DNA of 49,293 nt. Origin: an uncultured Brachyspira sp. (GTDB lineage: Bacteria; Spirochaetota; Brachyspiria; Brachyspirales; Brachyspiraceae). The translations under genes were made by a program, and so were the position numbers. Positions 33,623 to 43,408 of the stretch are shown one piece after another. Numbering within the stretch: position 1 is the first letter of the stretch; each line of letters opens with the position of its first letter. Under the pieces are notes generated by a model, which worked only from the letters and a program-made list of their open reading frames with translations, ran no database searches and was not told the DNA's origin. The stretch is taken from positions 1-49,293 of the forward strand of contig NZ_CAKVGN010000013.1 in the NCBI RefSeq assembly GCF_934747485.1, written 5' to 3'.

Positions 33623-34411
33623 TTACTGTGTTGCTCTCTTAAAAATAAAATTAGTATTCTGTTTTTCAAAAGTTCTATCAGGGTCGTAATTGTAGACACT
33701 TATCCACTTATCATCATCAAACAATATATCTGCTCTATAAGTATTTTTAGTATCATCTAGTTTATCAGTTCTTAATATAATAAGCTCATCATATCCAGCG
33801 TTTTGGAATTTTTCAGATTTTTTCATAGCTCTGGTAGCAACACCTCCTGTGGTTTCGTTTCCTTTAATTTCTCTATAAATTCCTGCTATAGTATAACATC
33901 CTAATAATGAAGAATTAGCAGTTTTTGTAGCAGCTGTAGTATCTGTAGCATCAGGATATATTATTACTAAACAAACACCTCTAAATTTCTTATCTCTAGC
34001 TGTTGTTGTTCCTACAGTACTTTTATTTACTTTTACTTTTAGATCCAAATTTGAATCAAAAGTATAAGTTTCTGTATCATCATTTTTAGATAATTCAAAC
34101 TTAGGGGTTTTATCAGTATTTAGTATCATATTAGAATAAGCTTCAAGCAATTTATCAGTATCTGATATTCTATATTTTACCGTTTTAATAGTTCCATTAT
34201 TTTCAAGTACAGAAACATCATAATAACCATAGCCTGAACCAGAATTTAAATCATTATCTATAATACCCCCGCTGTTTGTATTACTGCTGCCTGTATTATT
34301 ATTTGTTATTTTATCCTCAACTATAGGGGGAGAAGATAACATACTTCTCGGATTTTGTTTGCAGGACAAAGACATAATTAAAAAGAACAAAACTAAAAAT
34401 AATATTTTCAT
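33623..34411 (-). CDS. Putative lipoprotein of unknown function
   Basis: I do not recognise this 262-residue protein. The start at 34411 is chosen because it opens directly into a signal peptide (MKILFLVLFFLIMSLSC) with a spirochaete-style relaxed lipobox and Cys17. An in-frame ATG at 34486 would place a second hydrophobic stretch ahead of it. A run of G residues lies before the ATG. The mature N-terminus is low-complexity, rich in Ser/Asn/Gly (residues 30-70). A more ordered part follows with beta-type segments such as VKYRISDTDKLLEAYSNM, GVCLVIIYPDA and YDELIILRTDKLD. Surface exposure is plausible. Confidence 0.7.
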   Translation of the reverse strand: MKILFLVLFFLIMSLSCKQNPRSMLSSPPIVEDKITNNNTGSSNTNSGGIIDNDLNSGSGYGYYDVSVLENNGTIKTVKYRISDTDKLLEAYSNMILNTDKTPKFELSKNDDTETYTFDSNLDLKVKVNKSTVGTTTARDKKFRGVCLVIIYPDATDTTAATKTANSSLLGCYTIAGIYREIKGNETTGGVATRAMKKSEKFQNAGYDELIILRTDKLDDTKNTYRADILFDDDKWISVYNYDPDRTFEKQNTNFIFKRATQ

Positions 34412-34580
34412 AATATGCCCCCCAAAAATTATTAGTATATATATTATTATAATCATATTAAAAAATATTTCAATCAAAAATAACAATTTAATAGTAAAAA
34501 ATTAATAAATATATTTATAATTGCAAAAAAATATTTTTTATTTTATCATATATTCATTATTTTTAAGAGGTTAATAAAGT

Positions 34581-36095
34581 ATGGATTATAATGAAAAACT
34601 ATATAATGTATTTTCAAATAAGGAACATAGATTAGAATCTTGGATGGCGGCAGTATTTTCTAAAGAATATGACCATAATGTAACTATAGATGAACTTAAA
34701 CAAATTTTAGCAGAGGAAAATAGTTTTATAGTTACAGAGTTAAAGGAAGTAGAAAAAGAGAACTACATAAGAGAAAACTCAAAATGGGAAGTAATATTAA
34801 AAGCAGAATATATAGAAGATTATGATGATGAGTGTGAAGAATGCGATGATGATTGCTCTTGCGAAGGACATGAATGCTCCAATAATCATGAAGAAGGTCA
34901 TCAATGTTCTTGCTCTCATCACCATGAAGAGGAACATCAGTGTTCATGCTCTCATCACCACGAACATAACCATCAATGCTCATGCAGCAGCCATGATGAT
35001 GAAGTAAAACAAAATGATGAACTTACATTCTATATAGCATTAATAGATGCCAAAACTGTAACAGAAAATGTACCTGAAATATTCTCTGTTAATACAATAA
35101 AAGAAGAAAATTATAAAGAGGCATTAGAAGTAAATTATGCTATACATATATCAACAGTATTTCAAAATTATCCGCTTACAGACTATCAAAGACAATTACA
35201 ATTATTAAACAGCATAGTAGCAGATGCATCATTATTTTTAGATATGTCCTGCTCTACAGCACGCTCTGGAGATTGGCTTGCATACACTGCCACATTCTCG
35301 CTTTTGCCTTCATTAGACTATCTCTATACTATTCATGCTATATATGATGATGACAAAGATCCAAACAAAGTAGAATATTGGTTTCATACGCATGGTTTAT
35401 ACAGAGCTGGTGTAATAGAATTAGAGATACTTGGTGTTGAGGATTCTAATGCTCATTATGGAGAATTATTAAACACTGCAGCAAAACTATTTATAGAAAG
35501 AGGAGTTCCTGAAAAAGGTTTTAAATTTACTCCTGCTTATGGGGTTAGTGTTTGCTGGCTTCCATGGCAAGAGGCTTTAGAGAAACTTAATATTGATAAA
35601 GATTTTTCTGGAAGCTATAAAGACAGAAATGATAATATACATAACACTCCTTCCGGTGTGTTAGCGGCAGTAGATGAAAAAGGAAATTATCATACTATGG
35701 ACTACTATAAAGATAAGCTTACGGATAACCCTATTTTTATGCTCAGCAATTTTGAAACTGCTATAATGAGAGAAGCGGCATTTGAAAAAATAGAATATTT
35801 TATAGAGTTATTAGCAAAGAAAAAGAAAGATGAGGATATTTCGTTTTTAGTAAAATTGGGTTATGCCAAAGAAGATGAAGACCCTAATGATTTAGAGCAT
35901 TTATGGTTTGAGGTTCATGATTTTACAGATGATGGGTATTTTGATGCTACGTTAATAAATGAGCCTTATAAAGATTTAAATATGCATGAAGGCGACAGAG
36001 GAATGCATAGCATAGAAAATCTTACTGATTGGATAATATACTATAAATCTGTACATTATGACTCTAAAAATATATATTTATTATTTGAAGATTAA
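34581..36095 (+). CDS. DUF4026/DUF2314-like protein with a His/Cys-rich metal-binding insert
   Basis: This is a 504-residue protein predicted to be cytosolic. Residues 1-80 resemble the N-terminus of DUF4026 proteins. The C-terminal part (about 410-495), with the segments LEHLWFEVHDF, GYFDATLINEPY and LTDWIIYY, resembles DUF2314. Between them residues 85-138 form an insert with 11 cysteines and 13 histidines, built from tandem units of the type HQCSCSHHHEE. The underlying DNA is repeated too (about 34890-34990). Such a stretch could bind zinc, nickel or copper. The core family has no proven function. The family assignment is from memory of conserved segments and is moderately secure. Confidence 0.65.
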   Translation: MDYNEKLYNVFSNKEHRLESWMAAVFSKEYDHNVTIDELKQILAEENSFIVTELKEVEKENYIRENSKWEVILKAEYIEDYDDECEECDDDCSCEGHECSNNHEEGHQCSCSHHHEEEHQCSCSHHHEHNHQCSCSSHDDEVKQNDELTFYIALIDAKTVTENVPEIFSVNTIKEENYKEALEVNYAIHISTVFQNYPLTDYQRQLQLLNSIVADASLFLDMSCSTARSGDWLAYTATFSLLPSLDYLYTIHAIYDDDKDPNKVEYWFHTHGLYRAGVIELEILGVEDSNAHYGELLNTAAKLFIERGVPEKGFKFTPAYGVSVCWLPWQEALEKLNIDKDFSGSYKDRNDNIHNTPSGVLAAVDEKGNYHTMDYYKDKLTDNPIFMLSNFETAIMREAAFEKIEYFIELLAKKKKDEDISFLVKLGYAKEDEDPNDLEHLWFEVHDFTDDGYFDATLINEPYKDLNMHEGDRGMHSIENLTDWIIYYKSVHYDSKNIYLLFED

Positions 36096-36178
36096 ATTTA
36101 TAATTTCTTGACCTTATATAGAAATAATGATATCATTATTAAATAATTAAATATTATAGTTTATTTTTATAAATAGAA

Positions 36179-36496
36179 ATGAAAGAAAAAATTATTTGTC
36201 TATCTTTTATTTTATTGGTTTTTTTATTTGGTATTATAATTAATACTTTTTATAATAATGATACCAATACTAAAAGATATATAAAAGTAACTATGAAGGG
36301 TGCTGTAAGACATTCGGGTGTATATTTTTGCGAATATGGTTCTTCTCTTGCTAAACTGCTTGAATCAGCTGGCGGAATTACAGAAAGAGGATATTTGCCT
36401 GAAGGATTAGATTACAACACACCAATTACAAATGATATAACTATAAATATACCGGCTAAGTATTACAGCATTAAAAAAAATACTGAAGGGAGATGA
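36179..36496 (+). CDS. Small membrane-anchored SLBB-domain protein
   Basis: This 105-residue protein has one N-terminal span (about residues 6-24) and an extracytoplasmic SLBB-like domain. The segments VTMKGAVRHSGVYFCEYG, LAKLLESAGGIT and ITNDITINIPAKYYS match the beta-grasp pattern seen in the N-terminal part of ComEA and in polysaccharide export proteins. There is no helix-hairpin-helix DNA-binding part as in full ComEA. Its stop overlaps the next gene's first ATG by one base pair step (ATGA), suggesting translational coupling to the large acidic protein. Confidence 0.65.
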   Translation: MKEKIICLSFILLVFLFGIIINTFYNNDTNTKRYIKVTMKGAVRHSGVYFCEYGSSLAKLLESAGGITERGYLPEGLDYNTPITNDITINIPAKYYSIKKNTEGR

Positions 36497-39400
36497 AATT
36501 GAAATTAAATAATTCAAATATTTTTGATGATAATAATGATATCTCTCTCGATGAATATGATATAGATTCTCTTGTAGATAAAAATATAGAAATCAATGAA
36601 AACAACTTCCCTACTGTATCTATAGGCGATGAATCTCCAACTATACATAGTTCTATAATAGATGATAGTATAACATCTACTGCAGATGAAAATATAGCAA
36701 CAGAAAATAATAATCAAGAAACAACTGTAGAAGCATATACTGAAGAAGAAAATAAAATATATAATGAAATAGAAAATAATATTGGAATATCTGAAGATGA
36801 TTTAAATGTTATAAGTGATGTTGATGATTTTAATTTGGAGAGTCATTTCCAAAATTCAAATAATAATAATGAAACTGTAGAGGCATACACAGAGGAAGAA
36901 AATCGAGCATATAATGAAATAGAGAGCAATATTGGAATATCTGAAGATGATTTGAATGCTATAAGTGATGTTGATGATTTTAATTTGGAGAGTTTCTTTG
37001 CTAATAGTGCTTCTAGTATAGAAGATACAGCAGAAAATGTTTCAAATAATAATGAAGATATTATAAACATAGATGAAGTTTCTGAAGATAGTACAAATGA
37101 TATTAATAATGAAACTATATCCGCATATACAGAAGAAGAGAATCAAGCATATAATGAAATAGAGAGCGATATTGGAATATCCGAAGATGATTTGAATGCT
37201 GTAGGCAGTATTGATGATTTTAATTTAGAGAGCTTTTTTGCTGATAGTGCATCTAATAGTACAGAAGAAAATAACATTACTGAAGCAAATACTATCAATA
37301 GCGAAGAAATTATTGATACAGATGAAAGTTTTGAAGAAAATAATATAACAGACAATGATATTAACAATGAAAGTATAGAGGCTTACACAGAAGAAGAAAA
37401 TAGAGCATATAATGAAATAGAGAGCAGTATTGGAATATCTGAAGATGAGTTGAATGCTGTAGGCAGTATTGATGATTTTAATTTAGAGAGCTTTTTTGCT
37501 GATAGTGCATCTAATAGTACAGAAGAAAATAACATTACTGAAGAGATTGTTAATAGTGCTAATAATGAAGAAACCTTTAATAGTACCGAAAACAATTCTT
37601 TGTCAAATGATGACAGCATAGTAGAAATTAATGATAATGCAGAAGAGAATACTGCAGACATAAAAGAAGAAAATGACAACATATTTGAAACTACTGTTAA
37701 TGATGAAATAAATAATGTTTTAAATAATTATTTAGAGTCAGAAAGTATTGAAGTATCTGAAAATAATAATTTAGAAAATATAGAAGAGAATATTGATGAC
37801 TCTGATATAGAAATAGATAATGAATTAATTGATGAGTTGAAAGAGTTAGATAATTTAGTTGAAGATGTAGAAGAGATTGAAGAAAATGACATATCTGACA
37901 TAGTATCTCAAGGTTTAGCAGAAATAGAGAACCTCGAATATGCAGAAAATAATTCTTTGGCAGTTGATGACAGGGTAGTAGAAATTGTTGAGGAAGATAA
38001 CTCTATTGATGATAATGAAATTACTGCTAATATTGATAATGTATTTGAAACTACTGTTAATGATGAGATAAATAATGTTTTAAATAATTATTTAGAGTCA
38101 GAAAGTATTGAAGTATCTGAAAGCAATAATAATTTAGAAAATATAGAAGAGAATATTGATGACTCTGATATAGAAATAGATAATGAATTAATTGATGAGT
38201 TGAAAGAGTTAGATAATTTAGTTGAAGATGTAGAAGAGATTGAAGAAAATGACATATCTGACATAGTATCTCAAGGTTTAGCAGAAATAGAGAATCTCGA
38301 ATATGCAGAAAATAATTCTTTAGAGAATGATGACAGTGTAGTAGAAATTATTGATGAGAATATTAATAATGCAGAAGAGAATACTAATGAAGAAAATATC
38401 CATAATATTGATGTGCCTGATATTGATGATGTAGATTATATAGATGAGGCAAATTATATTAATGAAAACAATAATCAAGATGATATTATAGAATTGTCCG
38501 GAAATGAACTTGATTTAATAACTAAAGATGAAAACATTGAATATAAATATATACAAAATAATAACAAAGAGTATATGGATATGAATAAAATAAAAAAAGA
38601 TATAGAAGAATTAGAGATAGATGAATTATCTAATGAAGAGAATAATATATATAATAATCAAATATCAGATGAAGAGAAAAGTGAAGCATATGATTTAACA
38701 GATGAAGAAGTAAATATGTATAAAGCATATATAGAAAATAATGAATTAGATGATAATGAGCTTTCTAATGAAGAAATAGACATGTATAAAAGTTATATAG
38801 AAGGCAGAGAATATACTAATATTTCAGAAGAGGCTAATAGCTTTGAAGATACTGATAAAAAAGAAGACATTAATGAACTTACAGAAGAAGAAATAAATAT
38901 GTATAAAAATTACATAGAGAAAGATGAATCTGAAGAGAAAACTGATGATTTAACAGATGAAGAAGAATTAATGTATAAGGCTTATATAGAAAATAGCGGT
39001 TCTGATGATTCTATTAATTCTACAGAAGAAGATAGAGAAATCAATGATTTATCTAACGCATCTATCGAAGAAGAAACAAATAATAATGCAGCAGAAAAAC
39101 TAATAGAAGAAGTTCAAGATAATATAGAAAATAATGTAATAGAAGAAAACAAAGCAGAGCAAGATAAAAAAGAAGAAGATAATAATGATTCATTAACTAA
39201 CTTAAAACAAACAAATGAAGAATATATTGAAAACAATAAAGCGGAAAAAGAGGAAAATAAAGAAGAAGATAGTAATGACTTTTTTGCTAAATTAAAACAA
39301 ATGAACGAGGAATATAAGAGAGAGGAAGAGAAGAAAAAAGCAGAGCAAATCAAAGAAGATAGCGATGATTTTTTGGCTAAATTAAAGCAGATGAATGCGG

Positions 39401-41031
39401 AATATGTAAGAGAAGAAGAGGAAAAAAAAAACGAAAAAGTAACTGAAGAAAAAGCTGAAGATATAGAAGAAAGCATAAGCGATAATGCTTTAATGGAAAA
39501 TGATGAATCAGAAAATAAAAGAGATGACAATACTCTAATAGGAGCAGAAGAAGGGCCAACTATAGATGATAATGCTTTAATAGGAGCAGAAGAAGAGGAA
39601 CCAACCATAGATGATAATACTTTAATAGGAGCAGAAGAAGAAGAGCCAACTATAGATGACAATACTCTAATAGGAGCAGAAGAAGAGGAACCAACCATAG
39701 ATGATAATACTTTAATAGGAGCAGAAGAAGAGAAACCAACTATAGATGATAATACTTTAATAGGAGCAGAAGAAGAGGAACCAACTGTAGATGACAATGC
39801 TTTAATAGGAGCAGAAGAAGAGGAACCAACCATAGATGATAATACTTTAATAGGAGCAGATGAAGAAGAGCTAACTATAGATGATAACACTCTAATAGGA
39901 GCAGAGGAAGAGTCAACTATAGATGATAATACTTTAATAGGAGCAGAAGAGGAACCAACCATAGATGATAATACTTTAATAGGAGCAGATGAAGAAGAAC
40001 CAACTGTAGATGACAATACTTTAATAGGAGCAGATGAAGAAGAACCAACTATAGATGATAACACTCTAATAGGAGCAGAAGAAGAACCAACCATAGATGA
40101 TAATACTTTAATAGGTGCTGATGAAGTAGAAGAGACTATTGATGACAATGCTTTAATAGGAGCAGATGAAGAAGAACCAACTATAGATGACAACACTCTA
40201 ATAGGAGCAGATGAAGAAGAACCAACCATAGATGATAATACTCTAATAGGAGCAGAAGAAGAGGAACCAACCATAGATGATAATACTCTAATAGGTGCTG
40301 ATGAAGTAGAAGAGACTATTGATGACAACAATATAACAGGTAATGATGAAGTAATAATTGATGATGCTGCTCTAATAGGCGATGATGAAGAGTTAGAAGA
40401 AATAGTTGAGAATAATTTAGAAAAATTGAATGAAATTATGGAATTAAATGCTGTTAATCAGGTAAAAGATTCCGATTTAAGTATTATGGAACATCTTATA
40501 TCAGGCGAAAGTGATGAAGATGCTCATGAACTGATACATATAGAAAATAAAGAGAATAAAAAAAATAATAATAATGATAAAAATAGAAAGTCTGTTGAAG
40601 AATATGATGAAACAGATAAACTTCTAACAAAGGAATTTACAATGGCTGAAGAAAAAGAATTATATGAAACAGAAAAAAATAATATAGAAACAAATGTAAA
40701 AGTAGAAGATGAATTTAGCCTTAATGAAGATACAGAAAAGAAAGAAAATACAGGATATAACCCTAATGAAGATTTTGACGGAGAAATAAGTCAATTAGAT
40801 TTGGACTTCGCTATAAAAATGTTTGAAGCAGAAGAAAATAATAACAGTGAAATGGAGTGCTGCAGTAAAAATGATTTACTATTATCAGAAAGCGAAATGA
40901 ATAAATTTAAAAAATTATTTTTCTACTTTAAAAACATAGTAGAGAAAATGCCTCCGGAATTTTTAAAAGACTTCTCTAAGACAGAGTTTTATGATGCCTA
41001 TTCATCTTTAAGCAGAAAATTCGATGATTAA
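36493..41031 (+). CDS. Giant acidic repeat protein of unknown function
   Basis: I do not recognise this 1512-residue, extremely Glu/Asp/Asn-rich protein. It has no signal peptide or membrane span. It is built from several repeat types. Four copies of a unit with AYTEEENRAYNEIES and DDFNLESFFA lie in residues about 80-345. A near-identical pair of about 90-residue units follows at about 395-615. Five units of the type LTDEEINMYKAYIE come next (about 735-835). Three LAKLKQMNEEY units lie near 895-980. About 20 tandem units of the type PTIDDNTLIGAEEEE fill 1009-1296. The last 50 residues form a more ordered tail (MNKFKKLFFYFKNIVEKMPP). An alternative start is the TTG at 36499, because aagggag is six bases upstream of it but abuts the ATG. 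It overlaps pyrR by four bases at its end. Confidence 0.8.
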   Translation: MKLKLNNSNIFDDNNDISLDEYDIDSLVDKNIEINENNFPTVSIGDESPTIHSSIIDDSITSTADENIATENNNQETTVEAYTEEENKIYNEIENNIGISEDDLNVISDVDDFNLESHFQNSNNNNETVEAYTEEENRAYNEIESNIGISEDDLNAISDVDDFNLESFFANSASSIEDTAENVSNNNEDIINIDEVSEDSTNDINNETISAYTEEENQAYNEIESDIGISEDDLNAVGSIDDFNLESFFADSASNSTEENNITEANTINSEEIIDTDESFEENNITDNDINNESIEAYTEEENRAYNEIESSIGISEDELNAVGSIDDFNLESFFADSASNSTEENNITEEIVNSANNEETFNSTENNSLSNDDSIVEINDNAEENTADIKEENDNIFETTVNDEINNVLNNYLESESIEVSENNNLENIEENIDDSDIEIDNELIDELKELDNLVEDVEEIEENDISDIVSQGLAEIENLEYAENNSLAVDDRVVEIVEEDNSIDDNEITANIDNVFETTVNDEINNVLNNYLESESIEVSESNNNLENIEENIDDSDIEIDNELIDELKELDNLVEDVEEIEENDISDIVSQGLAEIENLEYAENNSLENDDSVVEIIDENINNAEENTNEENIHNIDVPDIDDVDYIDEANYINENNNQDDIIELSGNELDLITKDENIEYKYIQNNNKEYMDMNKIKKDIEELEIDELSNEENNIYNNQISDEEKSEAYDLTDEEVNMYKAYIENNELDDNELSNEEIDMYKSYIEGREYTNISEEANSFEDTDKKEDINELTEEEINMYKNYIEKDESEEKTDDLTDEEELMYKAYIENSGSDDSINSTEEDREINDLSNASIEEETNNNAAEKLIEEVQDNIENNVIEENKAEQDKKEEDNNDSLTNLKQTNEEYIENNKAEKEENKEEDSNDFFAKLKQMNEEYKREEEKKKAEQIKEDSDDFLAKLKQMNAEYVREEEEKKNEKVTEEKAEDIEESISDNALMENDESENKRDDNTLIGAEEGPTIDDNALIGAEEEEPTIDDNTLIGAEEEEPTIDDNTLIGAEEEEPTIDDNTLIGAEEEKPTIDDNTLIGAEEEEPTVDDNALIGAEEEEPTIDDNTLIGADEEELTIDDNTLIGAEEESTIDDNTLIGAEEEPTIDDNTLIGADEEEPTVDDNTLIGADEEEPTIDDNTLIGAEEEPTIDDNTLIGADEVEETIDDNALIGADEEEPTIDDNTLIGADEEEPTIDDNTLIGAEEEEPTIDDNTLIGADEVEETIDDNNITGNDEVIIDDAALIGDDEELEEIVENNLEKLNEIMELNAVNQVKDSDLSIMEHLISGESDEDAHELIHIENKENKKNNNNDKNRKSVEEYDETDKLLTKEFTMAEEKELYETEKNNIETNVKVEDEFSLNEDTEKKENTGYNPNEDFDGEISQLDLDFAIKMFEAEENNNSEMECCSKNDLLLSESEMNKFKKLFFYFKNIVEKMPPEFLKDFSKTEFYDAYSSLSRKFDD
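37681..38330 (+). repeat. Direct repeat of about 270 bp inside the giant acidic gene
   Basis: Two near-identical segments, about 37683-37955 and 38043-38321, encode the unit starting FETTVNDEINNVLNNYL. They differ by a six-base in-frame insertion and a few substitutions. The high nucleotide identity implies recent duplication or gene conversion. Confidence 0.85.
39520..40390 (+). repeat. Tandem 42/45-bp repeat array
   Basis: About 20 in-frame units encode TIDDNTLIGAEEEEP or close variants: 18 with LIGA plus two degenerate last units. Unit lengths of 42 and 45 bp both preserve the frame. The array also creates a long open antisense frame, which is an artefact of the periodicity. Confidence 0.95.
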
Positions 41032-41555
41032 GCTTTGTCTTTAAGTAAAACGATATCTTCGCCTTCTAATTCTTTTATTCTTACAGATATATATTGATCA
41101 GCAGGGACATTTAATGCAAGCCCTACATAGTTTGCCGATATAGGAAGCTCTCTTCCAAATCTATCAACCAATACAAGCAAAACAACTCTCTGCGGTCTTC
41201 CATATTCAAATAAAGCATTTAAAGCAGCTCTAATTGTTCTTCCTGTATAAAGTACATCATCTACAAGAAGAATGCTTTTTCCAGTGATATCAAAAGGTAT
41301 ATCAGTTTCTTTAATTTCAGGGAATTCCGATAAAGTAGATAAATCATCTCTATAGAGGTTAATATCAATAGCACCTATAGGTATATCTATGTTTATTTTT
41401 TCTTCTATAAGTTTTTTAAGTCTTACAGCCAAATAATCTCCTCTTCTTCTTATACCCACAATAGAAAGTTTGTCCATATTTTCTTTTTCAATTACTTCAG
41501 CGGCAAGTCTAGGAAGAACTTTTTCATAATCTTCAGCTTTTAATAAAACTCTCAT
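41028..41555 (-). CDS. pyrR: Bifunctional pyr regulatory protein / uracil phosphoribosyltransferase
   Basis: PyrR binds pyr mRNA in response to UMP/UTP to promote transcription attenuation. Many homologues also make UMP from uracil and PRPP. The 175 residues match the family (about 180). The PRPP-binding motif ILLVDDVLYTGRTIRAAL (about residues 94-111) and the segment VGIRRRGDYLAVRL near 33 are typical. The start has aaagggg upstream. No pyrimidine genes adjoin it, so any regulated operon lies elsewhere. It converges on the giant acidic gene, and the two stop codons share the bases TTAA (41028-41031). Confidence 0.93.
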   Translation of the reverse strand: MRVLLKAEDYEKVLPRLAAEVIEKENMDKLSIVGIRRRGDYLAVRLKKLIEEKINIDIPIGAIDINLYRDDLSTLSEFPEIKETDIPFDITGKSILLVDDVLYTGRTIRAALNALFEYGRPQRVVLLVLVDRFGRELPISANYVGLALNVPADQYISVRIKELEGEDIVLLKDKA

Positions 41556-41724
41556 TAATATAACCCCTTTTTGTTTATCATTAAAAATACTATTTTGATT
41601 ATAATATTAAAGCAAAAAAAAGCAATATAATAATTTTTACATTTTCTAAAAAAAATATGTTAAGTATTTTCTTAGTTTACCGATTTTTAATATAGATACA
41701 GTAATAACAAAGTTAACATAAGAG

Positions 41725-41752
41725 TTGATTATTTATTTTACTGTTATATAAT
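41725..41752 (+). promoter_or_regulatory. Promoter of the fliL-fliM-fliY cluster
   Basis: TTGATT (41725-41730), a 16-base spacer and TATAAT (41747-41752) lie 41 bases before the fliL ATG, which is preceded by gaggaa. This is a housekeeping-type promoter, not a sigma-28 type. Confidence 0.6.
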
Positions 41753-41793
41753 AAAAGGTATTATTAAATATTTAATTAAGCGAGGAAATTTAT

Positions 41794-42342
41794 ATGGCAG
41801 AACAAGAAGAAAACTTAGAATTAGAAGAAGGCGAAGAAGAGGAACAAAACGAAGCTCAAGCGAAGAAGAAATTCACTTTAAGCCCGATGATAATAAAAAT
41901 ACTAATGATAGTAGCTGCCATTTTAGTAGTTGCTTTAATATCTGGACTTATAGCGTTTTTTGTTTCTAAGAGCGTAGGCAGAGCAGCAGGAGTAAATGCC
42001 GGAGTGGTAGATGGCATGATTAAACAGCCGCCTCCAACATATTTCCCTATTACTCCAGAGTTTAATGTTAATACTGCTGATATGGATGTTGCAAGATTTG
42101 TAAGAGTAAGCATAGTATTGACTTACACTACTAATGTAAAACAATTAGCAGTAGAGCTTCCAGAGAGAGGATATATGATAAGAGACAGAATATATTCTTT
42201 AATAAGTTCTTATACTTATGACCAATTAAGAACTAATGAGGGAAAAGAGCAATTGAAGGCAGATATTAAACGTGAAATAAATAGTATGCTAAAAAACGGA
42301 CAAATAGATGATATATTATTTGATAGTTTCTTATTGAGTTAA
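41794..42342 (+). CDS. fliL: Flagellar basal-body protein FliL
   Basis: FliL is a single-span inner-membrane protein that surrounds the stator units and supports torque and periplasmic flagellum orientation in spirochaetes. The 182 residues have a strongly acidic cytosolic N-terminus (residues 1-24), a membrane span (about 33-57) and a periplasmic stomatin-like domain. That domain has typical segments FNVNTADMDVARFVRVSIVL and a C-terminal INSMLKNGQIDDILFDSFLL. It is the first gene of the fliL-fliM-fliY run, with fliM starting 30 bases later. Confidence 0.94.
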   Translation: MAEQEENLELEEGEEEEQNEAQAKKKFTLSPMIIKILMIVAAILVVALISGLIAFFVSKSVGRAAGVNAGVVDGMIKQPPPTYFPITPEFNVNTADMDVARFVRVSIVLTYTTNVKQLAVELPERGYMIRDRIYSLISSYTYDQLRTNEGKEQLKADIKREINSMLKNGQIDDILFDSFLLS

Positions 42343-42372
42343 TGAGTTAAAATAAAGTATAAGGATAATAGT

Positions 42373-43404
42373 ATGACAGAAGTATTGTCACAAAGCGAAA
42401 TAGATGCATTATTAAGTGCTATATCATCTGGCGAAGTGTTGGATAATATTGATACTAAGCGTGTGGAAGTAGAACATAGAAAGATTAAGATTTATGACTT
42501 TAAGCGTCCAGATAAATTCTCTAAAGACCAAATAAGAACGCTTCAGATGATGCATGAAAACTTTGCACGTGTTACTACAACTTCATTATCTGCTCAATTA
42601 AGAACTTTAGTAGGTATACACGTAGCAAGTGTAGATCAGCTTACTTATGAAGAGTTTATAAGAAGTGTAAGTAATCCGTCTACTTTAGCCATTGTGAGTA
42701 TGGACCCTTTGAAAGGAAGTTCAATTTTAGAGATTGACCCATCTATTACTTTTACTATTATAGATAGGTTGTTTGGAGGAGCTGGAGAGAGTCCTAAAAA
42801 CTTAAATAGAGAATTAACAGATATTGAGTTGTCTGTTATGGAAGGTATTATAGTAAGAATATTAGGTAACTTAAGGGAGGCTTGGTCTCAGGTAATAGAT
42901 TTAAGACCTCGTTTAGGTTCTATAGAAACTAACCCGCAGTTTGCTCAGATGGTTAGTCCTAATGACATGGTTGTACTTATTACATTAGAGACAAAGGTTG
43001 CTGATGTTGAAGGTATGATGAACTTTTGTATACCTTATATTACTATTGAGCCTATACTTTCTAAATTCTCTGCTCAATATTGGTATGCTTCTGTAAGAAG
43101 AGGAAGCACTAGTGAAAACTTAAAGATTATTAAAGAAAAATTACAAAATATATATGTTGAAACTTCGGCTGAACTTGGTTCTATACAATTACCATTATCA
43201 GACATTCTTAATTTGCAAAAGGGCGATGTTGTTAAGTTTACAGAAACTAAGATTACTGACCCTGTAATATTCAAGATTGGTACTATGAAGAAATTCTTAT
43301 GCTGTCCTGGTATATCTGGAAGCAGAATGGCTGTGCAGCTTACTGGTGTTATGGATGGAGAAACTGATATCACCGAAGATGATTTATTAAAAGAGGAGGA
43401 TTAA
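42373..43404 (+). CDS. fliM: Flagellar motor switch protein FliM
   Basis: FliM forms the middle of the C-ring and binds phosphorylated CheY to reverse the motor. The 343 residues begin with the CheY-binding motif LSQSEIDALL (5-14). The middle domain contains DQLTYEEFIRSVSNPS and FGGAGESPK, and the C-terminal SpoA/surface-presentation domain contains IQLPLSDILNLQKGDVVKF. It lies between fliL and fliY, with a four-base gap to fliY, indicating one transcript and coupled translation. Confidence 0.97.
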   Translation: MTEVLSQSEIDALLSAISSGEVLDNIDTKRVEVEHRKIKIYDFKRPDKFSKDQIRTLQMMHENFARVTTTSLSAQLRTLVGIHVASVDQLTYEEFIRSVSNPSTLAIVSMDPLKGSSILEIDPSITFTIIDRLFGGAGESPKNLNRELTDIELSVMEGIIVRILGNLREAWSQVIDLRPRLGSIETNPQFAQMVSPNDMVVLITLETKVADVEGMMNFCIPYITIEPILSKFSAQYWYASVRRGSTSENLKIIKEKLQNIYVETSAELGSIQLPLSDILNLQKGDVVKFTETKITDPVIFKIGTMKKFLCCPGISGSRMAVQLTGVMDGETDITEDDLLKEED

Positions 43405-43408
43405 GGTT

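Noticed and set aside
39114..40331. A 405-codon open frame antisense to the giant acidic gene
   Set aside because: It mirrors the 42/45-bp tandem repeats, which keep all frames open, gives a monotonous Ser-rich product and has no ribosome binding site.
41556..41793. PyrR-binding attenuator in the region upstream of pyrR
   Set aside because: No anti-antiterminator hairpin or binding-loop consensus could be recognised, and no pyr genes follow.
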